Shown here: positions 1 through 8,436 of the stretch, one piece after another
Layout of the letters: the number at the start of each line of letters is the position of its first letter
How positions within the stretch are numbered: position 1 is the first letter of the stretch
Source of the DNA: Firmicutes bacterium CAG:341
GTDB taxonomy: Bacteria > Bacillota > Clostridia > Oscillospirales > Acutalibacteraceae
Assembly (NCBI GenBank): GCA_000434995.1
Contig: FR895316.1
Location: 44,767-104,795 of the forward strand
DNA length: 60,029 nt
Reading direction: 5' to 3'
Translations under genes and position numbers: made by a program
The notes under the pieces: model-generated
Databases searched by the model: none
Seen by the model: only the letters and a program-made list of their open reading frames with translations
What the model was told of the DNA's origin: nothing

Positions 1-257
1 CAAAGAGCAAGAGAGTTCATAGCAGTTGCAAGCATACCGATATGGTCAGCTCTTGTTCTGTCCATATGCTCGCTTGTTCTGCCACGCCAGAAGTTACCTC
101 CGCCGACTACTATTCCGACTTCAACACCCATATCGGAAATTTTTTTAACTGATTTGCAAATAGTAACAACAGTATCGTTATCAATACCCGTACCCTTTGC
201 ACCGGCAAGCACTTCGCCGCTTAATTTAAGTAAAATTCTTTTATAAGCAATACTCAT
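1..257 (-). CDS. pyrH: UMP kinase (5' part only, cut by window edge)
   Basis: Encodes the first 85 residues of UMP kinase, which phosphorylates UMP to UDP in pyrimidine nucleotide synthesis. The N-terminus carries the amino-acid-kinase-fold phosphate loop (LLKLSGEVLAG), then VGIVVGGGNFWRGR and a DRTRADHIGMLATAMN stretch, all typical of bacterial PyrH. The ATG at 257 is preceded by GGAGGTAGAAAA, a strong ribosome binding site. The C-terminal two thirds lie outside the window. In most Firmicutes pyrH directly follows rpsB-tsf; here those genes are more than 9 kb upstream, and pyrH seems to have its own promoter. Confidence 0.95.
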   Translation of the reverse strand, partial: MSIAYKRILLKLSGEVLAGAKGTGIDNDTVVTICKSVKKISDMGVEVGIVVGGGNFWRGRTSEHMDRTRADHIGMLATAMNSLAL

Positions 258-298
258 TTTTCTACCTCCGAATAAAAGAGTCATTTTTCTTCTTATAT

Positions 299-327
299 AT
301 AATAATATAAAATTAACATAAAGTAAA
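299..327 (-). promoter_or_regulatory. Candidate sigma-A promoter of pyrH
   Basis: On the - strand TTTACT (322-327) is followed after 17 bp by TATTAT (299-304), about 40 bp upstream of the pyrH start. The area is very AT-rich, so chance matches are likely. It fits the need for a separate pyrH promoter, because the upstream gene ends in a terminator. Confidence 0.45.
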
Positions 328-379
328 TATTATTATTAAAATATATTATTAAAAATTAGTTACAAACATACCAAAAGGC

Positions 380-418
380 AAAAAAATTACCGGCAAAGCA
401 CTTTGCATTGCCGGTAAA
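380..418 (-). terminator. Rho-independent terminator after the LRR/Cys-repeat gene
   Basis: Long hairpin with arms TTACCGGCAA (387-396) and TTGCCGGTAA (408-417), extended inward by GCA/TGC, followed on the - strand by a run of six T (381-386). It sits directly downstream of the gene ending at 430. Confidence 0.9.
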
Positions 419-429
419 ATTGTAATTAT

Positions 430-2907
430 TTAATTTTTTGATGATTTTTTAGCAACCGCCTGTTTAATAAGCGCGTAATCCTTCGCATTGATTATTCCGT
501 CACCCGAAAGTTCAAATAAATAACCGTTTGTAACATCTGTCGCCTTTTTATTAACATTATTTACATTCCACGCCGCTAAAACAATAGTTGGATTGTATGA
601 TTTAACATCACTACAAATTGAGCAGGTATATGTAAGTTTTGCGGAATTTGCATCATATCCCGAATACGAATAATTATGCGCACCCGTAGCTTCAACCGTA
701 CGATTTCTTGTTGCACCGCAAAATGTGCAAGTATCTTTATAAACTGCAGATGTGGTGCAGTTACCGGCAACAATTGTTTCAGTAGTATAATTACCGTCTA
801 CCCATTCAAGATGATATTTTTCATTTTCCGATTTCAAATCTTGGCAACGGGAGCATATAACTTTTCTGTCAACATGGTCAGTATGTCCGTCAATTGCGGT
901 GTCCAAATTTACATAATTGTGGCCGAGTGCATCAAGCACAATATCATATGCTTCACCGCAAGTAGCGCAAGTTGCAGTAGCCGCACCTCCTTTGGTACAA
1001 GTAGGTTCAACCGTAATTACATAGCTGTCATCAGCCGGAGTATGCCCTGTTGCAGAGTTTTCAACTCTTGTTGTAGCACCGCAAGTTGAACATCTGTAAA
1101 TAATATATCCTGCGGCTGTGCAAGTAGGTTTAACCTCGGTTTGCACAACATTATTATGCCCAAGTGCAGGTATTGTTTCGCTCTTGGTGGCATTACAATT
1201 TTGACATTTATAATAAATCGTACCGGTAGTGGTACATTTAGGCTCGGTTCGGCTTGTTTGCTGCCATACATGCTCACCGTTTGCAGGAATTGAAACAGTC
1301 CTTCTCTGCCCGCAAATTTGGCAAGTATCAATTTGAACGCCGTTAATGGTACAGGTAGGCTTGGTTAATACAGATGATTTATACTGCCCCTCAACCCATT
1401 CAACATGGGTTGGTGTTGACTGCTTTTCACCGCATACTGTGCAAGTTTCAACAAGATAGGTATGGCCGTCTGTTGTTGTATTATCAAGCGTTTCTTTATT
1501 TTCTGAAAAAGTATGGCCCAAAGCAGGAATAGTCTGTGTAACTTCAGTATTGCATACCGAGCAAACACCCTTTTCTTCACCCGCCTGCGTACAGGTAGGT
1601 TGTTTTGTTACAGTTGATTTTTCAATAGTATGCCCAGTACTTGGAACTGCCTTAACTTCAACTTTATTGCAACCTTCAACCTTGCAGGTTTTTGTTTCTA
1701 TTCCGGCTTTTGTGCAGGTAGCAGTAGTTTTATAATCATAATACCCTTCAACAAAAGCATTATGTGTAATAACTGTTTTTTCATCATTACAAGCAGAGCA
1801 TTTTTGGTAATCATAAGTATGCCCGTTATTATTTTCTGTATTTACTGTTTCATAACTGTGTCCCTTTGCCGGAAGCTGTGTTTCAGACACTACAAAGCCA
1901 CAATTATCGCACACTTGGGTGGTGGTGCCGGCAGTTGTGCAGGTGGGTTCAAGTGTAATAACCTCGTGTGTTGATGAATGGTCGCATTCATCAATACTTT
2001 GGAAAGTATATCCCTTTGCTTTGGCATAAGTTTGAGCAGTAGAACCTGAATGTCCCCTAACTATAAGGCTCTGCTGTGAACCGTTAAATGGGTCTTTACC
2101 GCCGCTTGCATCTGCTTGGCCGATACCGTCAAACACGCAATTTGCGTTATTAACAGTAACACTTTGCAAAGCGGTACAGTTTGCAAATGAACGAATACTT
2201 ATTTTTTCGACGGTTTCCGGAATTTCAAGATTTACAAACATACAGCCATAAAAGCTCCACGGTGAAATTTCCGTAATGGTAGAAGAAAATTTAACTTTGC
2301 TGACACCTGAATTTCTAAATGCCATATTACCGGTTACCTTCACACCCGTACCGAAAGTTACGGTTGAAAGAGCTTTGCAATCCTCAAATGCCGAAGTACC
2401 GATAGTAGTAACACTGTCAGGTATTTTGATAGATTTAAGCGAAGAGCAGCCTTTAAAAGCGGCATGACCGATAGTTTGAAGCTTTGAAGGTAAAGTTACA
2501 TTTGTCAATGCCTTGCAGTCAACAAATGTTCCGTATTCAAGAAATTTTGTATCCCCGATTGCAGTCAAAGTTGACGGTAAGCTTACACTTTCGGCAACTT
2601 CACATTTGTAAAACATATAGCGTCCCAGCGCAGTAATACCCTCTTCAACAACAATGCTTTTAATCTTATCCCTTGAATCTTTCCAAGGGGCTTGATTTGA
2701 GCCTACATTACCGCAATCTTTGGTTGCGCCTTTACCTGAAATAGTAAGCACACCGGTTGAAGTATTTAAACTCCATTTTGCATTAGTACCGCCGAAATTT
2801 GCGCCGCAATTACCGTTTGTAGCAGCAAAAGCAGTGCTGACATCAAAGCAGGCAAGCATAGCCACAAGCATTGAAAAAACTATTATTAAAGAAGTTATTT
2901 TTTTCAT
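430..2907 (-). CDS. Secreted BspA-type LRR protein with Cys-pair repeats and dockerin-like tail
   Basis: 825-residue secreted protein. MKK start at 2907 with AGGTGTGGAAT upstream; a start seven codons earlier has no better site. A signal peptide (about 1-28, ending STAFA) is followed by about six BspA/LRR_5 leucine-rich repeats (pattern CxxLxxVxLPxxLxxIGxxAFxxC, roughly 80-280). The rest is about eight Cys-rich units of the form PTCTxxG...C-x2-CG...IPAxGH, each with a CxxC pair that could bind zinc or form disulfides. The C-terminus (GDGIINAKDYALIKQAV) looks like one F-hand half of a dockerin. The role is probably surface adhesion or host interaction; no catalytic domain is visible. It lies between pyrH and an alcohol dehydrogenase and is transcribed alone. 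Confidence 0.85.
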   Translation of the reverse strand: MKKITSLIIVFSMLVAMLACFDVSTAFAATNGNCGANFGGTNAKWSLNTSTGVLTISGKGATKDCGNVGSNQAPWKDSRDKIKSIVVEEGITALGRYMFYKCEVAESVSLPSTLTAIGDTKFLEYGTFVDCKALTNVTLPSKLQTIGHAAFKGCSSLKSIKIPDSVTTIGTSAFEDCKALSTVTFGTGVKVTGNMAFRNSGVSKVKFSSTITEISPWSFYGCMFVNLEIPETVEKISIRSFANCTALQSVTVNNANCVFDGIGQADASGGKDPFNGSQQSLIVRGHSGSTAQTYAKAKGYTFQSIDECDHSSTHEVITLEPTCTTAGTTTQVCDNCGFVVSETQLPAKGHSYETVNTENNNGHTYDYQKCSACNDEKTVITHNAFVEGYYDYKTTATCTKAGIETKTCKVEGCNKVEVKAVPSTGHTIEKSTVTKQPTCTQAGEEKGVCSVCNTEVTQTIPALGHTFSENKETLDNTTTDGHTYLVETCTVCGEKQSTPTHVEWVEGQYKSSVLTKPTCTINGVQIDTCQICGQRRTVSIPANGEHVWQQTSRTEPKCTTTGTIYYKCQNCNATKSETIPALGHNNVVQTEVKPTCTAAGYIIYRCSTCGATTRVENSATGHTPADDSYVITVEPTCTKGGAATATCATCGEAYDIVLDALGHNYVNLDTAIDGHTDHVDRKVICSRCQDLKSENEKYHLEWVDGNYTTETIVAGNCTTSAVYKDTCTFCGATRNRTVEATGAHNYSYSGYDANSAKLTYTCSICSDVKSYNPTIVLAAWNVNNVNKKATDVTNGYLFELSGDGIINAKDYALIKQAVAKKSSKN

Positions 2908-2973
2908 ATTCCACACCTGTAAAAGCAAATAATTTTTAAATAATAGACAGTTTTAACAAAACTATACAGATAA

Positions 2974-3002
2974 AATATATCACATTTTTACAATATATTC
3001 AA
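2974..3002 (-). promoter_or_regulatory. Candidate promoter of the LRR/Cys-repeat gene
   Basis: TTGAAT (2997-3002) and TATATT (2974-2979) on the - strand with a 17-bp spacer, upstream of the gene starting at 2907. AT-rich context keeps the confidence moderate. Confidence 0.5.
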
Positions 3003-3021
3003 GCAAAAACAAACACAAAAT

Positions 3022-3059
3022 AAAAAAAGACAGCCAAGCGGTTTCCCGATTGACTGCCG
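3022..3059 (-). terminator. Terminator after iron alcohol dehydrogenase
   Basis: On the - strand a GGCAGTCAA / TTGGCTGTC stem (3050-3058 with 3029-3037; includes G-T pairs) with a 12-nt loop is followed by seven T (3022-3028), just past the dehydrogenase stop. Confidence 0.85.
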
Positions 3060-3074
3060 TTTATGTTTATATAA

Positions 3075-4283
3075 TTATGCCATAAAGGAGCGAATAACTG
3101 CCTCGCAATCCTTTTTATCCATAATCTTTGGTACAGGATAAAGTGGGTTACCCTCTTTAAGAGCACGCTCAATAAGAATAGGTAAATCTTCTTCCTTGAT
3201 GAAATCGAACTTTTCAGGAATATTCATATTTCTGTTAAGAGTTCTGATAGCTTCAATAAATGCCTTACCCTTACCTGCGGTGTCAAGACCTTTACCGATA
3301 CCGACAATATCTGCAAGCTTTGCAAGCTGCGGATAAGCAGCGTCAGCATAGTAATCCAAAACATAAGGTAAAATTACTGCATTAGCCAAACCGTGAGGTG
3401 TACCGTACAAACCGCCGAGATTATGAGCAATAGCGTGAACATAACCTACATATGCGTGAGTAAAAGCACGACCTGCAAGATATGAGCCTTTAAGCATATT
3501 ACCTCTTGCTTCAAGGTTCTTACCGTTATTGTATGCTTCTTCGATATTATCAAAGATAAGCTTTGTAGCTTGTTCAGCTTCTTTGATAGTTTCTTTGGTA
3601 TTACTCTTTCCGATATAAGCTTCAACTGCGTGAGTAAGAGCATCCATACCGGTTGTAGAAGTAATATGAGGTGGCAAGCCTACTGTAAGCTCAGGGTCAA
3701 GTACAGCGTACTTAGGCCTAAGACAAGTATCGTTAATAGCATTCTTCTCGTGAGTTTCAGGGTCAGTTACTACTGCGGCAACAGTTGTTTCCGAGCCTGT
3801 ACCTGCTGTTGTAGGAACAGCGAAGAACGGTGGAAGTGCCTTATGAACTTTAAGCTGACCTCTCATAGCACGAACAGACTGCTTAGGCTTTACAACCCTT
3901 GCACCTGCTGCTTTAGCGCAGTCCATTGAAGAACCGCCGCCAAATGCTATAATGCCCTGACAGTTGTTTTGATTATACATATCCTTGCATTCTTCGATAT
4001 TAGGGATAGTAGGGTTAGGCTGAACACCATCATAAACAACATATTCAACCCCAACTTCTTCGAGTTTCTTGAATAAAGGATCAAGAAGATTTAAGCTCAT
4101 AAGCCCTTTATCGGTCACGACTAAAACCTTGTTAATACCTTTGCTCTTTATGAACTCCGGCAGTTTGAGAACACTGCCTGCACCTTCAAGAAGCTGTGGC
4201 TCGGACCAGTCCATAAAACACATTGCAACCTTAAAAACCTTTTGGTAAATTCTATACCAAATCTTTTTAAGTTCCCAAAGCAT
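3075..4283 (-). CDS. Iron-containing alcohol dehydrogenase
   Basis: 402-residue member of the Fe-dependent (group III) alcohol dehydrogenase family, which interconverts alcohols and aldehydes with NAD(P)H in the cytoplasm. The nucleotide-binding motif GGGSSMDCAKAAG is near residue 110, followed by PTTAGTGSETT. The metal-ligand set is visible as GMDALTHAVEAY, HAIAHNLGG and GTPHGLANA. The start was set at MLWELKKIW (4283), which has AGGAGG nine bases upstream; the longer reading frame adds 34 residues without a good site. It is transcribed alone, divergently from the sialidase. The substrate cannot be told from sequence; butanol, propanediol or lactaldehyde are family possibilities. Confidence 0.92.
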   Translation of the reverse strand: MLWELKKIWYRIYQKVFKVAMCFMDWSEPQLLEGAGSVLKLPEFIKSKGINKVLVVTDKGLMSLNLLDPLFKKLEEVGVEYVVYDGVQPNPTIPNIEECKDMYNQNNCQGIIAFGGGSSMDCAKAAGARVVKPKQSVRAMRGQLKVHKALPPFFAVPTTAGTGSETTVAAVVTDPETHEKNAINDTCLRPKYAVLDPELTVGLPPHITSTTGMDALTHAVEAYIGKSNTKETIKEAEQATKLIFDNIEEAYNNGKNLEARGNMLKGSYLAGRAFTHAYVGYVHAIAHNLGGLYGTPHGLANAVILPYVLDYYADAAYPQLAKLADIVGIGKGLDTAGKGKAFIEAIRTLNRNMNIPEKFDFIKEEDLPILIERALKEGNPLYPVPKIMDKKDCEAVIRSFMA

Positions 4284-4426
4284 ATTAAAATTCCTCCTTT
4301 TCTTTAATATTTCCATTCTATTGTAACTGTTTGATAAAAGATTTTCAAGTGTTTTATAAAATACTCTTTTAAAAACTTTTTGCATATGATATTATAGTTT
4401 TATAAATTCATTGAGAGGTCATATAT

Positions 4427-5773
4427 ATGAGTGGCGAAAAAGTTATATTTTGCGGTAATAATCCTGATTTTTTAGATAAAAAATTAACCGCACTCAGCAA
4501 CAAATCAAACGGCTCAAACGCATTTAGAATTCCGAGTTTAATAAGGAGCGGCAAAACGCTTATTGCCGCAATTGACGCTCAAAGCTGCGGTGCCGACTGG
4601 GGATATATAGAAATTGCAATAAGGCGAAGTGAGGACGGCGGTGAAACCTGGAGTGATATTGAAATCATTGCCGCCCCGCCCGCAAGAAAAACAATGCTGA
4701 GTGATGAATGCTACGCCTCGGCATTTTATATTGACCCTTGCATGGCAATTGCGCCTAACGGGGATGTAATACTGCTTGCCGATTTTTACCCGGAGTGCAA
4801 AGGCTTACATAAAAGAAGCATACTTGATAAAAAGAAAGCACCTTACGCTCTTTACAACAAAGAGTTAAGGCCGACTTTATATGACCGTGACGGAAATTTT
4901 TATGTAATAGATAAAAGCCGAAATGTACTTGACCGCAATTTTAATACTACCGGCTTAACTGCAAAATATGAAACCGGCGAACTTTTTAAAGGTGATGAAT
5001 ATCTCGGCAATATCTTTTTAAACGGAAAGTCCCCATCGAATATTAACGAAGCAGGGGTAAAAACCACATTCGGTGCACCGCTGAAAGCACCGAAAAGAAA
5101 TTATCTCTTTTTATTTAAAAGCAGTGACAACGGCAAAACCTGGAGCGAGCCGAAAGATATTACAGGTCAGGTTTTAATTAAAGCAGACGGAACATTTTTA
5201 GGTGTTGCACCGGGAGTAGGAATCACAACGCACAAAGGCAGAATTGTAATGCCACTTTATGTTGACAGAAAAGAAACCGTATCAATTTACTCGATTGACA
5301 ACGGCGAAACCTGGCACAGAATGGCAGGTCACCCATATGCCCAAAACATTGATGAATGGCAAATGGTGCAAGCTCCAAGCGGTGCCGTAATAGCACTTGG
5401 CAGAGCAAAAAGATACGGAAAAACACCTATGTCTATCTCTTATGACGACGGAAAAACTTGGATAAAAGCAGGCAAAACAAATCTTTATGCACCAAAATGC
5501 CAAAAGAGCATAATAAGTATCGGCGATTATGTTTTTTGTTCACATCCAAACAGCAAAAAGCGTGAAAACGGTGTAATAACAGTCGGCAAATTTTACAAAT
5601 CGCACGGTAAGGTTGCGGGAATAAATTGGTACAGCGAAACGGAAATTAACAAAGGATTTTTTGCTTATTCCTGCCTTACAAGAGTTGATGATGAACACAT
5701 TGGTATTCTTTACGAATCTGAACCGAGTTCATTTATTTTATTCAAAAAATTTAAAATTAAAGATTTGATATAA
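4427..5773 (+). CDS. Sialidase (BNR/Asp-box six-bladed propeller), apparently intracellular
   Basis: 448-residue exo-alpha-sialidase-like protein. The N-terminal FRIP motif (residues 33-36, supplying a catalytic Arg) is followed by four Asp-boxes of the form SxDxGxTW, at about residues 68 (SEDGGETW), 232 (SSDNGKTW), 289 (SIDNGETW) and 338 (SYDDGKTW). This is the signature of GH33-type propellers that release sialic acid from glycans. There is no signal peptide or membrane segment, which is unusual for a scavenging sialidase and suggests action on imported sialosides. The start ATG has GAGAGG upstream. It is followed by a bidirectional terminator, so it is monocistronic. No sialic acid catabolism genes (nanA, nanE, nanK) are in the window. 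Confidence 0.85.
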   Translation: MSGEKVIFCGNNPDFLDKKLTALSNKSNGSNAFRIPSLIRSGKTLIAAIDAQSCGADWGYIEIAIRRSEDGGETWSDIEIIAAPPARKTMLSDECYASAFYIDPCMAIAPNGDVILLADFYPECKGLHKRSILDKKKAPYALYNKELRPTLYDRDGNFYVIDKSRNVLDRNFNTTGLTAKYETGELFKGDEYLGNIFLNGKSPSNINEAGVKTTFGAPLKAPKRNYLFLFKSSDNGKTWSEPKDITGQVLIKADGTFLGVAPGVGITTHKGRIVMPLYVDRKETVSIYSIDNGETWHRMAGHPYAQNIDEWQMVQAPSGAVIALGRAKRYGKTPMSISYDDGKTWIKAGKTNLYAPKCQKSIISIGDYVFCSHPNSKKRENGVITVGKFYKSHGKVAGINWYSETEINKGFFAYSCLTRVDDEHIGILYESEPSSFILFKKFKIKDLI

Positions 5774-5777
5774 ATAA

Positions 5778-5811
5778 AAAATGATTAGGCTTAAACACCT
5801 AATCATTTTTC
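5778..5811. terminator. Bidirectional terminator between sialidase and small - strand ORF
   Basis: ATGATTAGG (5781-5789) and CCTAATCAT (5798-5806) form a perfect 9-bp stem with an 8-nt loop. It is flanked by T on one strand and by A (T on the other strand) on the other side, so it can stop both the sialidase transcript and leftward transcription. Confidence 0.85.
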
Positions 5812-5836
5812 TGTTTTGCCTATGTATAATTCCGAC

Positions 5837-5908
5837 TTATTTGGCATAGTTTGGCCTTGCTTTTACATAATTTTCCGCTTTGTTATTAAAAAGATTTAAA
5901 TTATCCAT
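5837..5908 (-). pseudogene. Possible N-terminal remnant of a SAM-dependent methyltransferase (23 codons)
   Basis: A 23-residue reading frame with a good ribosome binding site (AGAGGTGGGCTT before the ATG at 5908). Its product contains LFNNKAENYVKARPNYA, which closely resembles the first residues of class I methyltransferases (pattern F..KA.DY.K.RP.YP). The frame then stops, and only about 30 bases separate it from the terminator at 5778-5811. The rest of a methyltransferase gene is absent. It could be a decayed gene start left by a deletion, or a translated micropeptide. The resemblance is from memory, over a short length. Confidence 0.45.
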
Positions 5909-5918
5909 AAGCCCACCT

Positions 5919-5950
5919 CTTTTTAAGCATATTACTTTTTAAGCATATTA
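5919..5950. repeat. Perfect tandem duplication of 16 bp
   Basis: CTTTTTAAGCATATTA occurs twice, end to end (5919-5934 and 5935-5950), between the methyltransferase-like remnant and the galT promoter. It looks like a simple slippage or deletion scar; no regulatory role is visible. Confidence 0.9.
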
Positions 5951-5993
5951 TAAGTATTTATCAAAATATATTTGTAAAAATCCATAATAGATA

Positions 5994-6022
5994 TTGAAAA
6001 TAATATAAGTAAACATTATAAT
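5994..6022 (+). promoter_or_regulatory. Promoter of galT-hisJ
   Basis: TTGAAA (5994-5999) and TATAAT (6017-6022), spacer 17 bp, with the galT start about 30 bp downstream. This is a near-consensus sigma-A promoter. Confidence 0.75.
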
Positions 6023-6054
6023 ATAAACGAAAAAATCAGAAAAGAGAGAGTCAA

Positions 6055-7542
6055 ATGAATATTTTTGAAGCGATAAAATCACTTGTTAATTATGCAATCA
6101 ATAACCAAATGATTGAAAAGGAAGATGAAATTTGGGCAACTAACCAAATTTGCGAAGCTTTAAGCATTGACACTTACGAAGAATGCGAAGCAAAAGAAAG
6201 CGACCTTGAAAAAATCTTGGCTGTCATATTAGATTATGCTGTTTCAAACGGGCTTTGTGAAGACAGTGTTGTTTACCGTGACCTTTTTGACACAAAGATT
6301 ATGGGGCTTATTACCCCAAGGCCAAGCTATGTTATCAACAAATTCAATTCTCTTTATGAAAAGTCGCCAAAATGTGCAACTGATTTTTACTACAAATTAA
6401 GCCAAGACAGCAATTACATAAGGCGTTACAGAATAAAAAATGACTTAAAGTGGATTACTAAAACTGAATATGGCGATATTGACATTACAATCAATCTGTC
6501 AAAGCCTGAAAAGGACCCTAAAGCCATTGCCGCTGCACTTAAAATGAAAAGTGCATCATATCCAAAATGCCTTTTATGCAAGGAAAATGAGGGATATGCC
6601 GGCAGAGTAAACCACCCGGCACGCCAAAATCACAGAATTATACCTATGGTGCTTGGCGGTGATGATTTCTATCTTCAGTATTCACCGTATGTATATTATA
6701 ATGAGCATTGCATTGTGTTTAACAGTGAACATACACCGATGAAAATTGACAGAAGCGCATTTGAAAAGTTGCTTGATTTTATCGAGCTTTTTCCACATTA
6801 TTTTATCGGCTCAAATGCAGATTTGCCTATTGTAGGCGGTTCAATACTTACACACGAGCATTTTCAGGGCGGCAATTATGAATTTGCAATGGCAAAAGCA
6901 CCTATTGAAACGCAAGTTAAATTCAGCGGTTTTGAAGATGTAGAAGCAGGAATTGTAAAATGGCCTATGAGTGTTATCCGTATTTCAAGCAAAAGCAAGG
7001 AAAAGCTTGTTGACCTTGCAGATAAAATTCTCACCGCTTGGAGAGGATATACAGACGAGAACTCATTCATTTATGCCGAAACGGACGGTGAAAAGCACAA
7101 CACCATCACCCCGATTGCAAGAAAGAGGGATGGCAAATTCGAACTTGATTTAGTTTTAAGAAATAATATTACTACTGATGAATGTCCTTTAGGTTTTTAC
7201 CATCCGCATCCTGAATATCATCATATTAAAAAGGAAAACATCGGCCTTATTGAAGTTATGGGACTTGCAGTTTTGCCAAGCAGATTAAAAAATGAAATGG
7301 CACTTTTAAAAGATGCTATGTTGCAAGGCAAAGACATCAGCAAAATTGATGCAATTGCAAGCCACAAAGACTGGGCAAATATGATTATGAATAAATACGA
7401 CATCACAGCAGACAATTGCGAGGAGATTTTGCAAAAAGAAATCGGAATAGTATTTACTTCTATTCTTGAACAGTGCGGCGTATACTCCCGTGATGAAAAA
7501 GGCAAAAAAGACTTCATTAAATTTATTGAAAGCGTGAAATAA
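6055..7542 (+). CDS. galT: Galactose-1-phosphate uridylyltransferase (class II)
   Basis: 495-residue UDP-glucose--hexose-1-phosphate uridylyltransferase of the Firmicutes type (about 500 residues, distinct from the 350-residue class I enzyme). It exchanges UMP between UDP-glucose and galactose-1-phosphate in the Leloir pathway. The family motif HEHFQGGNYEF is near residue 267, with PIVGGSILT just before it; the conserved NHPARQNHR and YYNEHCIVF segments are also present. It has its own promoter and an AGAGAG ribosome binding site. The next gene starts at the base after its stop codon. Together with the NahK-type kinase at 46802-47899 it could serve breakdown of galactose/hexosamine disaccharides, but no galK, galE or phosphorylase gene is in the window. 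Confidence 0.93.
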   Translation: MNIFEAIKSLVNYAINNQMIEKEDEIWATNQICEALSIDTYEECEAKESDLEKILAVILDYAVSNGLCEDSVVYRDLFDTKIMGLITPRPSYVINKFNSLYEKSPKCATDFYYKLSQDSNYIRRYRIKNDLKWITKTEYGDIDITINLSKPEKDPKAIAAALKMKSASYPKCLLCKENEGYAGRVNHPARQNHRIIPMVLGGDDFYLQYSPYVYYNEHCIVFNSEHTPMKIDRSAFEKLLDFIELFPHYFIGSNADLPIVGGSILTHEHFQGGNYEFAMAKAPIETQVKFSGFEDVEAGIVKWPMSVIRISSKSKEKLVDLADKILTAWRGYTDENSFIYAETDGEKHNTITPIARKRDGKFELDLVLRNNITTDECPLGFYHPHPEYHHIKKENIGLIEVMGLAVLPSRLKNEMALLKDAMLQGKDISKIDAIASHKDWANMIMNKYDITADNCEEILQKEIGIVFTSILEQCGVYSRDEKGKKDFIKFIESVK

Positions 7543-8304
7543 ATGTTTAATCTTCACACCCATACGTACCGTTGCCACCACGCAAGCGGAAAAGATGAGG
7601 AATATGTAATAAAAGCGATTGAAAACGGATATAGTACAATCGGTTTTTCCGACCACGCACCGTATCTTTTTCCAAGCGGTTATGTAAGCAGTTTCAGAAT
7701 GCTTCCAAGCGAAGCCGAAGGATATGCAAAAAGTATAAATTCGTTAAAAGAAAAATACAAAGGCAAAATTGACATCAAGCTCGGCTTTGAACTTGAATAT
7801 TACCCTGCACTTTTTGAAAAGGAAATTGAGTTTTTAAAAACATTTAATTATGATTATTTAATTTTGGGTCAGCATTATGTTGACAATGAATATGAGGATT
7901 ATGCGATATATTCAGATTCACCTACTAAGTCGCCTGCCGTGCTTGACAAATATATAAGTCAGGTAATTCTCGGTGCAAAAAGCGGATATTACACCTATGT
8001 GGCACATCCCGATTTAATAAACTTTAAAGGTGACAGCGAATTATATATTAAAAAAATGACATATATGATTACAGAGCTTAAAAGAATCGGCATACCGCTT
8101 GAATTTAATTTTTTGGGCTTTACAGCCAAAAGAAATTATCCTAATCTTGATTTTTGGAAAATAGTAAGCAAAGTCGGAAATGATGTTGTAATCGGGCTTG
8201 ACGCACACAGCCCAAGCGTTTACGATGATAAGGAAAATTTGCAAAAAGCAAAACAAATATTGCAGAATTTAAACATCACACCACTTGATAAAATAGAATT
8301 ATAA
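7543..8304 (+). CDS. hisJ: PHP-domain histidinol-phosphatase family protein
   Basis: 253-residue metal-dependent PHP phosphoesterase of the HisJ type, which in histidine synthesis converts histidinol phosphate to histidinol. PHP motifs are visible: HTHTYRCHHASGKDEEYV at the N-terminus, GFSDHAPY, LGQHYVDNE, THVAHPD-like YVAHPDLI, and GLDAHSPS near the C-terminus. All of these carry metal-binding His/Asp. Its ATG directly abuts the galT stop, so it is probably translated by coupling. Its place behind galT rather than with his genes leaves open a different sugar-phosphate or nucleotide substrate. Confidence 0.85.
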   Translation: MFNLHTHTYRCHHASGKDEEYVIKAIENGYSTIGFSDHAPYLFPSGYVSSFRMLPSEAEGYAKSINSLKEKYKGKIDIKLGFELEYYPALFEKEIEFLKTFNYDYLILGQHYVDNEYEDYAIYSDSPTKSPAVLDKYISQVILGAKSGYYTYVAHPDLINFKGDSELYIKKMTYMITELKRIGIPLEFNFLGFTAKRNYPNLDFWKIVSKVGNDVVIGLDAHSPSVYDDKENLQKAKQILQNLNITPLDKIEL

Positions 8305-8323
8305 TAAATTAACCCCAAAACAA

Positions 8324-8376
8324 GAAAATGATATGCACCCCAAAAGTTAGACACTTTTTGGGTGCATATCATTTTC
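8324..8376. repeat. 24-bp near-perfect inverted repeat, terminator-like, with insertion-sequence-like end
   Basis: Arms 8324-8347 and 8353-8376 match over 24 bp with one mismatch, around a 5-nt loop. The hairpin lies between the convergent ends of hisJ and the TM2 gene and is flanked by A and T runs, so it probably terminates both transcripts. The core TGCACCCCAAAAGTTAGACA resembles, from memory, the terminal inverted repeats of IS3-family (IS150-like) elements. That raises the possibility that it is an abutted pair of IS ends. No transposase is present. Confidence 0.7.
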
Positions 8377-8436
8377 GCAATTAAAACAGTGCTTTGTGCA
8401 ATTTTATTTTTTAGTTTTACCTTTCGCAGTCAAAAT

